Notes under the pieces: generated by a model
What the model was told of the DNA's origin: nothing
Databases searched by the model: none
The model's input: only the letters and a program-made list of their open reading frames with translations
Assembly (NCBI RefSeq): GCF_042677945.1
Contig: NZ_JBHUDN010000003.1
DNA length: 64,000 nt
Source of the DNA: Haloplanus litoreus
Lineage (GTDB): Archaea > Halobacteriota > Halobacteria > Halobacteriales > Haloferacaceae
Reading direction: 5' to 3' (one strand)
Program-made: the position numbers and the translations under genes
Shown: positions 32,228 through 40,977 of the stretch, piece by piece
Numbering within the stretch: position 1 is the first letter of the stretch
Layout: every line of letters begins with the position of its first letter

Positions 32228-33993
32228 CCGACATCGCCTCACTCAGACCGGCTCTGGCCGTCGCCGTCGCGGCGGTCGCCGTGGTACCGATCCTCGCCTC
32301 CGCCCGTCGGCCGAACCTCCGCGAGGGGTGGACCGTCCTCGCGGCCGGCGGCTCCTTCGCCCTCGTCGCCAGCATGCTTCCCGGGGCACTCTCCGGGACG
32401 GTCCGCGTCTCGAACCTCGGGACGCTCGTCACCGGCGTCGAACTCTCCCTGCGTGCGGACCCGCTGGGTATGCTCTTTGCCACCGTCGCCAGCCTGCTCT
32501 GGCTGGTGACCAGTTTCTACAGCATCGGCTACATGCGCGGCCTCGACGAGGGCGATCAGACCCGCTATTTCGCCGCGTTCGCCGCGAGCGTCGCCGCCGC
32601 CCTCGGCGTCGCCTTCGCCGCCAACCTCGTCACCACGTTCGTCTTCTACGAACTCCTGACGGTCGCCACGTATCCGCTCGTCACCCACGACGAGACGGCC
32701 GAGGCGCGGGCGGCCGGCCGCAAGTACCTCGCCTACACCTTCGGCGGCGGGGTGGCCGTCCTCGCGGGGACGGTGCTCGTCGCGACGATGACCGGCACCA
32801 CCGACTTCACCGCGGGTGGCATCGCTGCCCTCGCCACCGCCGATCCGATCCTCGCGCGAGCGGCGTTCGTCCTGCTCATCGGCGGATTCGGCGTCAAGGC
32901 GGCGCTCATGCCGCTTCACTCCTGGCTCCCCGACGCGATGGTGGCGCCAACGCCCGTCTCGGGCCTGCTCCACGCCGTCGCCGTCGTCAAGAGTGGGGTG
33001 TTCGGCATCGCCCGTGTCGTCCTCGACGTCTACGGCGTCGAATTGACGGGGACGCTCGGCATGGGCTTGCCCCTCGCCGTCGTCGCCGCTGCCACCCTCC
33101 TCCTCGCGAGCGTCATCGCACTCCGCCAGGACAACCTCAAGCGGCGGCTGGCGTTCTCGACGGTGAGTCAGCTCTCCTACATCGTCCTCGGTATCGCGAT
33201 TCTCGACCCGCAGTCCATCGTCGGTGGGCTCCTCCACATCCCCGCCCACGCGTTCATGAAGCTCACCCTCTTCTTTACCGCCGGCGCCATCCACGTCGAG
33301 ACCCACACCGACGACATCAGCGAGATGGCCGGCATCGGCAAACGGATGCCGCTGACGATGCTCGCCTTCGGCGTCGCCGCCGCGGGTATGGCCGGCATCC
33401 CGCTCGTCGCCGGCTTCGTCAGCAAGTGGTATCTCCTGCTGGGGAGTGTCGGCGCCGGTCAACCCGTCTTCGCCGTCGTACTCTTGCTCTCGGGCGTCCT
33501 CAACATCGCGTACTTCTGGCCGGTCTTCTACCAGGCCTTCTTCGAGAGCGAGGACGACCACGACGCGAAGCCGCTCGTGGAGTTCTCCCTCGGCGGCGAG
33601 ACGCGGTCGATCCTGCCCGAGGAGTCGGTCTACGAACCCGATCCCGTGACCGACGGTGGGCACGCGAGCGAGGTAAACGAGGCGAGCGGGTCCTCGTCGG
33701 ACTACCAGTCCGACGGTGGGCACGCGAGCGAGGTAAACGAGGCGAGCGGGTCCTCGTCGGACTACCAGTCCGACGGTGGGCACGCGGACGACCACGATGG
33801 TCACCACGGCGGTCCGCCGGCCGGTGGGTGGGAGCGTCGTGACTGGCTGGGCGGCGAGAGCACCTGGTTCATGCTCGGGCCGATCCTGGCGGCGATGACG
33901 GGCGCCGTCGTTCTCGGCGTGATTCCGGGGACTGCGGTCTTCCTGCGACTCGTGAAGGTCATCGTCACCGCGGCGACGGGGGTGGCCGTCTGA
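32224..33993 (+). CDS. Second large antiporter subunit (NuoL/MrpA-like)
   Basis: 589 residues from ATG 32224. Motifs: TSFYSIGYMRGLDEGDQTRYF and VFYELLTVATYPLVTHDET (helix 5 glutamate), GFGVKAALMPLHSWLPDAMV with the conserved lysine, and LKRRLAFSTVSQLSYIV. The presence of SFYSIGYM and TPVSGLLHAVAVVKSGV makes it more NuoL/MrpA-like than the preceding gene. Residues about 465-535 form a hydrophilic, His- and Asp-rich loop that contains two identical 20-residue repeats. The start overlaps the preceding stop (ATGA); the stop overlaps the next ATG (TGATG). Confidence 0.9.
   Translation: MTDIASLRPALAVAVAAVAVVPILASARRPNLREGWTVLAAGGSFALVASMLPGALSGTVRVSNLGTLVTGVELSLRADPLGMLFATVASLLWLVTSFYSIGYMRGLDEGDQTRYFAAFAASVAAALGVAFAANLVTTFVFYELLTVATYPLVTHDETAEARAAGRKYLAYTFGGGVAVLAGTVLVATMTGTTDFTAGGIAALATADPILARAAFVLLIGGFGVKAALMPLHSWLPDAMVAPTPVSGLLHAVAVVKSGVFGIARVVLDVYGVELTGTLGMGLPLAVVAAATLLLASVIALRQDNLKRRLAFSTVSQLSYIVLGIAILDPQSIVGGLLHIPAHAFMKLTLFFTAGAIHVETHTDDISEMAGIGKRMPLTMLAFGVAAAGMAGIPLVAGFVSKWYLLLGSVGAGQPVFAVVLLLSGVLNIAYFWPVFYQAFFESEDDHDAKPLVEFSLGGETRSILPEESVYEPDPVTDGGHASEVNEASGSSSDYQSDGGHASEVNEASGSSSDYQSDGGHADDHDGHHGGPPAGGWERRDWLGGESTWFMLGPILAAMTGAVVLGVIPGTAVFLRLVKVIVTAATGVAV
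33661..33780 (+). repeat. Perfect 60-bp tandem duplication inside an antiporter gene
   Basis: Positions 33661-33720 and 33721-33780 are identical. The unit is a multiple of three and encodes HASEVNEASGSSSDYQSDGG twice (residues 480-499 and 500-519). The last 10 bases of the unit also precede the first copy (33651-33660) and its first 6 bases follow the second, giving about 2.3 copies. Confidence 0.97.
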
Positions 33994-35743
33994 TGGCCAC
34001 CGATCCGCTCACTGCCGTGCCGCCCGGGCTCCTGGTCCTCGCCGCGGCGTTCGTGGCCGGCGTGGCCNNNCCCCCCCCCGCCTCGGCCACCTCGTCGGCG
34101 GCCTCACGACCGCGCTCGTTACCGTCTGGATCTGGGTCGTCCCGCAGGGGACACATTTCGCCGGGACGCTGTTCGGCTTCGACGCCGTCTTCTTCCAGGT
34201 GGACCCGTTCTCGCGGGTCGTCGGCCTCGTCTTCGCGTTCATCGCCACCGTCGCCGTCGCCTACTCGTGGGCGACGGACGCGAGCAACAGACAGACCGCC
34301 TACGCGCTCACCTACGTCGGCTCCAGCCTCGGCGCCGTCTTCGCCGGCGACTGGCTGACGATGGTGGTGTGGTGGGAGCTGATGGCCGTGACGAGTACGA
34401 TTCTCGTCTGGGACTACGGCGGGAAGGCCGTCCGCGCGGGCTTCCGGTACGCCGTCCTGCACGGCATCGGCGGTAGTCTCGTCCTCGGTGCCATCGCGTG
34501 GCACTACGTGTCCGTCGGCTCCTTCCTTTTCACCGCCGCCGACGGCATGGTCGGAACGGTGCCGCAGGTACTCGCCGCGGTGGGTATCGGCGTCAACGTC
34601 GGCTTCATCGGCCTGCACGCGTGGCTCCCCGACACCTATCCCCGGCCCCACATCGCCGCGAGCGTCTTCCTCTGTGTCTACACGACCAAGACCGGCGTCT
34701 ACGCCATGTACCGGGCGTTCCCGGAGGGTCACCTCTGGATCGCGTACATGGGCGGGGCGATGGCCGTCTTCGGCGCCGCCGCTGCGCTCCTCCAGAACGA
34801 CATGCGCCGCCTGCTCTCCTATCACATCCAGTCGCAGGTCGGCTACATGGTCGCCGGCGTCGGTATCGGCAGCGCGCTAGCGCAGGCGGGCGCCTTCGGC
34901 CACGTGTTCAACCACATCCTCTACAAGAGCCTGCTGTTCATGACTGCCGGCGCCGTCGTCTACAGTACCGGCGAGGAGAACCTGAAGTACCTCGGCGGCC
35001 TCGCACGGAAGATGCCCGTGACGGCCATCGCGTTCACCATCGCGGCGCTCTCCATCGCCGGCTTCCCCGGCTTCAACGGCTTCGTCAGCAAGGGTATCGT
35101 CATCTCCGCCAGCCACTACTCGTTCGTGAAAGGGCCGCTCGTCGTCGGCGACTTCTACACGCTGGAGTTGCTGCTCCTCCTCGGCGGCGTCGGGACGTTC
35201 CTGTCGTTCATCAAGTTCGGGTACTACGCCTTCCTCCACGGGCCGTACGAGGGCGACCCCGTGACTCCGGCGCCGCGGCCACAACAGGTTGCGATGATAC
35301 TAGTTGCGGCACTGTGTGTGTTCTACGGCGTCTTCGACGGTGCGTTATTCAGCCTACTCCCGTTCGACGTGACCGACGAAACCGTCGTTACCCACGTCTA
35401 CCACACCTACACCGTCGGCCACATCGTCGAGGGTCTGGCCCTCGCCGCCGCCGGCGTCGTCGGCTTCGTCGTTCTGAAGAAGCCACTGTCGAAGGTCGGG
35501 CGCGTGCCCGACGTGGACGCGGGCTACAATCCGCTCGTCTTCTACGGTACCCGAGCACTGGTCGTCGGCGTCACCGAGACGTACGCGGCCGTCGACCGGG
35601 TGGTCGTCTCGCTCGTCGACAGGGCCGCCGCGGTCCGCGCCGACCCCGCCGCCCTCTCGCGCTATCGCGCCAACATCGGGGGGAGTATCTTCATCCTGAT
35701 GCTCGTCCTCGGCGGCGCTCTGGCGTTGCTGGGGGTCGTGTAA
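33993..35743 (+). CDS. Third large antiporter subunit, interrupted by an assembly gap
   Basis: NuoN/M-like proton-conducting family. The N-terminus (MATDPLTAVPPGLLVLAAAF, from ATG 33993) runs into NNN and a C-run at 34068-34079. After it, reading resumes in a different frame with LGHLVGGLTTALVTVWIWVV and continues through FFQVDPFSRVVGLVF to the stop at 35743. A true length near 583 residues is expected. Motifs include MVVWWELMAVTSTILVWDY, NVGFIGLHAWLPDTYPRPH and LLQNDMRRLLSYHIQSQVGYM. The frame break is best explained by the gap, not by a real mutation. Confidence 0.85.
34068..34070. other. Assembly gap (3 N) beside a C homopolymer
   Basis: NNN followed by nine C. The flanking reading frames of one gene differ by two, so the real number of bases here is not the number shown. 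Confidence 0.95.
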
Positions 35744-35771
35744 CCCGTCCACATATTTTTTATTGGACGGG
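35744..35771 (+). terminator. Inverted repeat around a T-rich loop after the antiporter operon
   Basis: CCCGTCCA (35744-35751) pairs exactly with TGGACGGG (35764-35771); the 12-base loop is CATATTTTTTAT. It starts right after the stop of the last antiporter gene. The T-rich loop is also 24-35 bases before the pilin ATG at 35788, so it may serve both as terminator and as TATA box for the next gene. Confidence 0.45.
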
Positions 35772-35787
35772 GTCCTGAGCCGAATCG

Positions 35788-36219
35788 ATGCAGGTGTGGC
35801 GGTTCCTGACGTCCGAGGACGCCCAGAGCGAAGTGGTCGGGACCGTCCTCCTCGTCGCCATCACCGTCGTCGTCGCCTCGATTCTCGGCGTCTTCGCGTT
35901 CGGAGTGGCGAACAACGAGCGGATCCCACAGATGGCACTCGACTTCGAGTTCGGCGGCTCGGACGTGACGATCACCCACGAGGGTGGAAACACGGTCACC
36001 ACCGACGGAACGTTACGAACACGCGTGAGCGAAGGCACCCTCACGGGCGACGACTGGGCCGACCTCGACGGACCGATCGAGTCGGGGACGAACGTCACGC
36101 TCGTCCACGAGGAGGGCGGCGGTCGGGCCCCCTGGGACGGGGAGACGGTTCGTGTCAGGTGGCAGAGCGACGACGGGGAGGCGTCGGCAGTGATCGCCCG
36201 ACGGCGGGCGCCGACGTGA
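35788..36219 (+). CDS. Type IV pilin-like protein (archaeal pilin N-terminal domain)
   Basis: 143 residues. A short charged leader (MQVWRFLTSEDAQ) precedes SEVVGTVLLVAITVVVASIL, the hydrophobic helix that archaeal prepilin peptidase-type proteins share (compare the common SPVIG start). The remaining about 105 residues are acidic and beta-rich, ending in RVRWQSDDGEASAVIARRR. It may be a pilus or adhesin subunit; as a single gene without assembly ATPase neighbours its role is open. Confidence 0.78.
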   Translation: MQVWRFLTSEDAQSEVVGTVLLVAITVVVASILGVFAFGVANNERIPQMALDFEFGGSDVTITHEGGNTVTTDGTLRTRVSEGTLTGDDWADLDGPIESGTNVTLVHEEGGGRAPWDGETVRVRWQSDDGEASAVIARRRAPT

Positions 36220-36285
36220 CCGCAGCGTCGGCGTGTCGGGCCGTCGTAGTCGCCCATTCGAGCGGTGCCGGCCGACGAATCGCCA

Positions 36286-36296
36286 CCTTTTATTCT
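36286..36296 (+). promoter_or_regulatory. TATA box for the hpt-type gene
   Basis: CCTTTTATTCT lies 21-31 bases before ATG 36317, typical of a leaderless promoter. Confidence 0.55.
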
Positions 36297-36316
36297 CGAC
36301 CCCCGGTACGGTCGAC

Positions 36317-36883
36317 ATGGACCAGTTGCGGCAGTCGCTTCTCGACGCGCCGATCATCGAGAAAGGGGAGTACGAGTACTTCGTCCACCCCGTCAGTGAC
36401 GGCGTTCCGATGCTCCGTCCCGAACTTCTCCGCGAAATCGTCATCAAGATCATCCGCAAGGCGGATCTGGAGGACATCGACAAAATCGTCACCCCCGCGG
36501 CGATGGGCATCCACATCTCCACCGCCGTCTCGCTCATGACCGACATTCCGCTGGTCGTCATCCGGAAACGCCAGTACGGTCTCGACGGCGAGGTGTCACT
36601 CTCGGCCCAGACGGGATACTCCGAGAGCGAGATGTACATCAACGACGTGGAGGAGGGTGACCGCGTCCTCGTCCTCGACGACGTGCTCTCAACCGGTGGG
36701 ACGATGAAGGCCATTCTCGACGCCCTCGAACACATCGGAGCCGAGGTGATCGACGTGGTCGCGGTCATCAAGAAGGCGGGACCGAACGATCTCGACGACG
36801 CGGGCTACAGCGTCAAGACGCTCATCAACGTCACCGTCGAGGACGGCGAAGTCATTATCGTCGACCCACACGGCGACGGGTAG
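36317..36883 (+). CDS. hpt: Hypoxanthine/adenine-type purine phosphoribosyltransferase
   Basis: Purine salvage enzyme that joins a base to PRPP. 188 residues from ATG 36317. The PRPP-binding motif VLVLDDVLSTGGT is around residues 115-127, and VVIRKRQYGLDGEVS forms the flexible loop before it. The family pattern (MLRPELLREIVIKIIRKADL, IDKIVTPAAMGI) is that of the archaeal Hpt/APRT-like group, whose base preference cannot be read from sequence. The promoter immediately upstream excludes the longer open frame. Confidence 0.9.
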   Translation: MDQLRQSLLDAPIIEKGEYEYFVHPVSDGVPMLRPELLREIVIKIIRKADLEDIDKIVTPAAMGIHISTAVSLMTDIPLVVIRKRQYGLDGEVSLSAQTGYSESEMYINDVEEGDRVLVLDDVLSTGGTMKAILDALEHIGAEVIDVVAVIKKAGPNDLDDAGYSVKTLINVTVEDGEVIIVDPHGDG

Positions 36884-36957
36884 CCGCCTGACCTCGACGG
36901 AGTCGGGTGATTCTACTGACCGATGGGTATTAGTGCGCACCGCCGTTTTGAGAAGGT

Positions 36958-38817
36958 ATGCCGCCTGGTAACGACCGTCGGGGAACTCCGGAAACGGCGG
37001 ATCGTCGAGGACGACGGGGACGCCGCGACGTGTTGAAACTCCTCGGGGCGACGGGCGTCGCCGGTCTCGCGGGATGTTCGGGGAACGGGAGTAGTTCCGA
37101 TGCCCAGAACGGCCAGCGGAGCATCGAGGGGAGCTACGTCTCCGCGTCGAGTGTCGACGCCCAGTCGCTCAACTGGCTGACCATCGCCGACGCGACGTCG
37201 GGGTCGTTCGTCACCGCGACCCTCGACGGGATATGGGCGATCAAGCCGAATCGGGAAATCTTCCCGCTGTGGGGCGACTACTCGACGGACGACGGGCGCG
37301 TCTACGAGATAGAACTCCGGGACAACCTACAGTGGGGTGCGGGCTACGGACGGATGACCGCCGAAGACTGGGTCTACATGATCGAGAACGTCTTTCAGGC
37401 CCAGCCGAACTGGAGCGGGTATCCCAATGCGAACGACTGGTTCCGTACGAACCCCGAGTCGGGGGAGCGGGAGCCGATTCCCGTCGAGCAAACCGGAGAA
37501 CTCACCTTCGAGATTCGGCTGTTCGAGGTCGATCCCTCGCTGCCGTTCAAACCGATCCTGTGGCGCCAGCAGTGCATACCGAAGGGGATTCTGGAGAAGT
37601 ACGTCGAGAGCCAAGACAGCGAGGGACTCCAGCAGGACGAGGAACTCAACACGCTGGCTTACACCGGTAACCTCGGTCCGTACACCTACGACACGTGGGA
37701 ACGGTCCGCCCGCTACACCGTCTCCCGTAACGACGACTACTACCTACGGGACGTCGATGATGTCCCCGAGCGGTTCGGGGAGGCACCGTACTTCGAACAG
37801 CAGACGACTCGAGTCATCAGCGAGGAGAGCACGCGTCTCGGCGCACTGGAGTCCGGCGAAGTCCACTCCGCAGGTATCCCGCCGGATAAGGCCAACCGCT
37901 TCGAGAACCTCCCGAACGTGACGGTCAACGTCACTCCCCAGCCGTATCTCCGCCTGATCGTCTACAACATGCGGGCGAACGGGTGGGAGCCGTTCCGCTC
38001 GAAGGCGGTTCGCCGTGCGCTCGCCTTCGCCGTGAACAAAGAGACCGTCGTCCAGAACGTGCTCCGTGGCTACGCGGACGTGGCTCAGACGATGCAGCCG
38101 AAGTGGTCGGAGTGGTACGACGACAGCGAGGTGACGGAGTTCGGCGTCGGCGACCGGTACGGCCCGGAGACGGCCCGGTCCCGGCTCGAATCGGCACTGT
38201 CGGGCACCGAGTACGCCTACGACGGGGAACGACTCGTCGACGACGACGGCGAGCAGGTGACGCTGTCGATATACTACGACTCCGGCCAACCGACCGAGAG
38301 CACCATCGCGGAGTTCATCGCCCAGGAGTTCGGGGAGAACGCCGGCATCGACGTCCAACCCGAAGCCGTCTCCTCGTCGACGTTCCAGAGTAACTACGTC
38401 CAGACGTCGGCGCCGGAGGGAACCGACCCCGAGTGGACCGCGGGCGTGTTCAACGGCGGCCCGCGCGACGTGGCCACCAGCGCCGAGTCGTGGGACATGT
38501 CTATCAACCTCCAGTTCAACACGTATCCCTTCACGCCGGCCTCCAGCAAGGGCTTCTTCGAGGAACGCGGCGGCATCAACTTCTACGGCTACTACCCCGA
38601 GGCGAACATCTCCGAACTCTACGAGCGGGCGTCCGCGACGACCGACGAGGAGCGCCGTCGCGAACTTTTCGGGGAAGCGTTCGGCCTCATCAACGAGGAA
38701 CAACCCTTCGGCTTCCTCGCCATGCCGTCGAGCGTGACGGGATACGCCGAGGACGTCCGGGGCTACGACGAGGAGTTCAACACGGGGTGGGACTCCCAGA
38801 CGTGGTACTTCGCGTGA
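36958..38817 (+). CDS. ABC transporter substrate-binding lipoprotein (dipeptide/oligopeptide type)
   Basis: 619 residues, solute-binding family 5. The N-terminus has a Tat motif (GRRDVLKLLGATGVAGLAGC) ending in a lipobox with C40, so it should be exported folded and lipid-anchored. Family segments: LQWGAGYGRMTAEDWVYMIE near residue 125, KAVRRALAFAVNKETVVQNV near 350, and the C-terminal LFGEAFGLINEEQPFGFLAM. It is the first gene of a five-gene import operon. Peptides are the usual ligands, but nickel or sugars are known for relatives. Confidence 0.92.
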   Translation: MPPGNDRRGTPETADRRGRRGRRDVLKLLGATGVAGLAGCSGNGSSSDAQNGQRSIEGSYVSASSVDAQSLNWLTIADATSGSFVTATLDGIWAIKPNREIFPLWGDYSTDDGRVYEIELRDNLQWGAGYGRMTAEDWVYMIENVFQAQPNWSGYPNANDWFRTNPESGEREPIPVEQTGELTFEIRLFEVDPSLPFKPILWRQQCIPKGILEKYVESQDSEGLQQDEELNTLAYTGNLGPYTYDTWERSARYTVSRNDDYYLRDVDDVPERFGEAPYFEQQTTRVISEESTRLGALESGEVHSAGIPPDKANRFENLPNVTVNVTPQPYLRLIVYNMRANGWEPFRSKAVRRALAFAVNKETVVQNVLRGYADVAQTMQPKWSEWYDDSEVTEFGVGDRYGPETARSRLESALSGTEYAYDGERLVDDDGEQVTLSIYYDSGQPTESTIAEFIAQEFGENAGIDVQPEAVSSSTFQSNYVQTSAPEGTDPEWTAGVFNGGPRDVATSAESWDMSINLQFNTYPFTPASSKGFFEERGGINFYGYYPEANISELYERASATTDEERRRELFGEAFGLINEEQPFGFLAMPSSVTGYAEDVRGYDEEFNTGWDSQTWYFA

Positions 38818-38842
38818 ACGGGGGGCGACCTGACCAGTGAGC

Positions 38843-39811
38843 ATGCGCTGGTACGTGGCCCGGCGGGTGCTCTGGGCGGTGTTCGCCACTTACCTCATCC
38901 TCTCGATAACGTGGGGACTACTCGCTATCACACCGAACCCGGCCGCCGAACAGATGCAGTTCCAGGCCGCAGCCAGCGGCGGGTCCGCGGAGGCGGCCGA
39001 GGAAGCCTTCGAGGCGCGGCGCGGCCTCGACCGTTCGCCGTGGGTTCGCTACCGCGAGTACATGCACAACATGGTGACGCTGAACTGGGGGTGGTCACAG
39101 AGTCGCTCCCAACCGGTCGTCGACGCCATCGCCAACGCGTTGCCGTACACGGCCATCTACTCCGTGCCGACGACCATCCTCTCCATCCTGCTCGGCCTCT
39201 CCATCGGGCTCTACTCGGCGACTCACCAGTACACGAAGACCGACTACGCAGCCACCTTCTTCGCCTTCTTCGGCTACGCCATCCCGAACTTCTGGTTCGG
39301 GATCATCCTCCTGTTGGTCTTCGGGGTGCAACTCGGGTGGTTCCCGGTGGTGTTCGACTCCGACTTCCCCTTCTTCAGTCTGGGGATGGCCCGGCAACTC
39401 GTCTTGCCGGTGGTCGTTCTGGTGACCGGCACCATCGCCGGCGTGATGCGCTACTCCCGAGCCGAGGCGCTGGAGTACGTCGAGGCGGAGTTCGTCAAGA
39501 CGGCCAAATCGAAGGGTGCGGACGGCTACCGCGTACTCACCAGACACATCCTGCGGCCGGCGGCGGTACCCCTGATGACCATCCTCGTCGGCGATATCCT
39601 CGGCATCTTCCTCGCGGCGTCGTACCTCGTCGAGGTGGTCTTCGGTATCCCCGGACTGGGCCAACTCTCGTACAACGCGATCATCGCCCAGGACACGTCG
39701 CTGGTGCTCGGGACGACGCTCATCTTCACGTTCATCTCGGTCATCGGCAACCTCGTACAGGACGTAGCGTACACGGTTCTGGACCCGCGGATCGACTTCG
39801 GTGATCGCTGA
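38843..39811 (+). CDS. ABC transporter permease, DppB type
   Basis: 322 residues from ATG 38843 (MRWYVARRVLWAVF); GTG 38837 would add two. Six membrane helices of the binding-protein-dependent type, with an N-terminal periplasmic loop (RGLDRSPWVRYREYM). The coupling-helix motif EYVEAEFVKTAKSKGADGYR and HILRPAAVPLMTILVGDI are clear. The stop overlaps the DppC-type start (TGATG). Confidence 0.92.
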   Translation: MRWYVARRVLWAVFATYLILSITWGLLAITPNPAAEQMQFQAAASGGSAEAAEEAFEARRGLDRSPWVRYREYMHNMVTLNWGWSQSRSQPVVDAIANALPYTAIYSVPTTILSILLGLSIGLYSATHQYTKTDYAATFFAFFGYAIPNFWFGIILLLVFGVQLGWFPVVFDSDFPFFSLGMARQLVLPVVVLVTGTIAGVMRYSRAEALEYVEAEFVKTAKSKGADGYRVLTRHILRPAAVPLMTILVGDILGIFLAASYLVEVVFGIPGLGQLSYNAIIAQDTSLVLGTTLIFTFISVIGNLVQDVAYTVLDPRIDFGDR

Positions 39812-40977
39812 TGAGCGGGGACCCGGACACCTTCGAGTCGGTGGACTGGGCGGAGACGGGGAGTCGGCTCTCCACGCTGTCCCGTCGGGACCGCTGGGCG
39901 CTCCTGACCGCCCTCGGCGTCGTCGCCGTCTTCCTCTACGACTACGCCGTCCTCCCGTCGCGCAGGCCGACGATCACGTTTCCCGTCGAGTGGAACGTCA
40001 CGCAACTCGACTGGCTGTTCGTGACGACGCTGCTCGCACTCGTCTTCTACGTCGTCGTCCCCCTCTACGACAACCGGCGGCTGACCGCCTACTACTGGCG
40101 GGAGTTCCGGAAGAATCGGATGGCGGTGCTCAGCCTCGGCTACCTGTTCGTCGTCTTCCTCGTCGGCGTCGTCGGACCGCTCTTGCTCGAGAAGCCAACG
40201 CTCGCCCTAGAGCAGGCCTACCAACCGCCCGTCTTCACGACCGTCGACGCGACGGTGCCGGTGGACTGTCTCGGCGACGTGGTGGACGGCCGCTGTACCG
40301 GGACGATGGCCCATCCGCTCGGGACCACCGGCGACGGCAAGGACATCCTCGTGTTGGTCGTCTACGGGATGCAGGTCAGCATGAAGGTGGGGTTGATTTC
40401 GACGCTCCTGGTGGTGACTATCGGCACGGCCGTCGGTACCGTCGCCGCCTACGGGAGCGGGCTGGTCGACGAGATTCTGATGCGCTACGTCGACATCCAA
40501 CTCGTCTTCCCCGCCTTCTTCCTCTACCTCCTGCTCACCTACCTCTTCGGCGGGAGCCTGTTCATGTTCATCGTTATCTTCGGGCTGACGGGCTGGGGAT
40601 CCATCGCACGGCTGGTCCGTTCCGAGGCGCTCCAGCGGGCCGAGGAGGAGTACATCACGGCTGCTCGGAGCGCGGGCGCGGGAACGCTCTACGTCATCCG
40701 TCGACATCTCGTCCCCAACGTCTCGAACAGCGTCATCACGGCGGCGACGCTGTTGATCCCGGGTTTCATCCTCTTCGAGGCGTCGCTCTCCTTTCTCTCG
40801 CTCGGCGATCCGACCGTCCCCTCGTGGGGGCAGGTGATCGCCAACGGACGGAGCGACCTCTCGACCGCGTGGTGGGTGTCGACGTTCCCCGGCGTGTTCC
40901 TCTTTACGACCATCCTCGCGTTCAACTTCATGGGCGACGCGTTACGTGACGCGCTCGATCCGAGGCAGGAAACATGA
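39811..40977 (+). CDS. ABC transporter permease, DppC type
   Basis: 388 residues, longer than bacterial DppC because of two extra N-terminal hydrophobic segments before EFRKNRMAVLSLGYLFVVFL. The family motif AHPLGTTGDGKDILVLVVYG and the coupling helix EEEYITAARSAGAGTLYVI are present, with SLSFLSLGDPTVPSWGQVI near the end. Partner of the DppB-type permease; the next gene starts with an ATGA overlap. Confidence 0.93.
   Translation: MSGDPDTFESVDWAETGSRLSTLSRRDRWALLTALGVVAVFLYDYAVLPSRRPTITFPVEWNVTQLDWLFVTTLLALVFYVVVPLYDNRRLTAYYWREFRKNRMAVLSLGYLFVVFLVGVVGPLLLEKPTLALEQAYQPPVFTTVDATVPVDCLGDVVDGRCTGTMAHPLGTTGDGKDILVLVVYGMQVSMKVGLISTLLVVTIGTAVGTVAAYGSGLVDEILMRYVDIQLVFPAFFLYLLLTYLFGGSLFMFIVIFGLTGWGSIARLVRSEALQRAEEEYITAARSAGAGTLYVIRRHLVPNVSNSVITAATLLIPGFILFEASLSFLSLGDPTVPSWGQVIANGRSDLSTAWWVSTFPGVFLFTTILAFNFMGDALRDALDPRQET

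Noticed and set aside
33651..33786. The 60-bp repeat as a CRISPR-like or transposon-derived array
   Set aside because: Two adjacent copies with no spacers, inside an open reading frame and in phase with it, so it is a coding tandem duplication.
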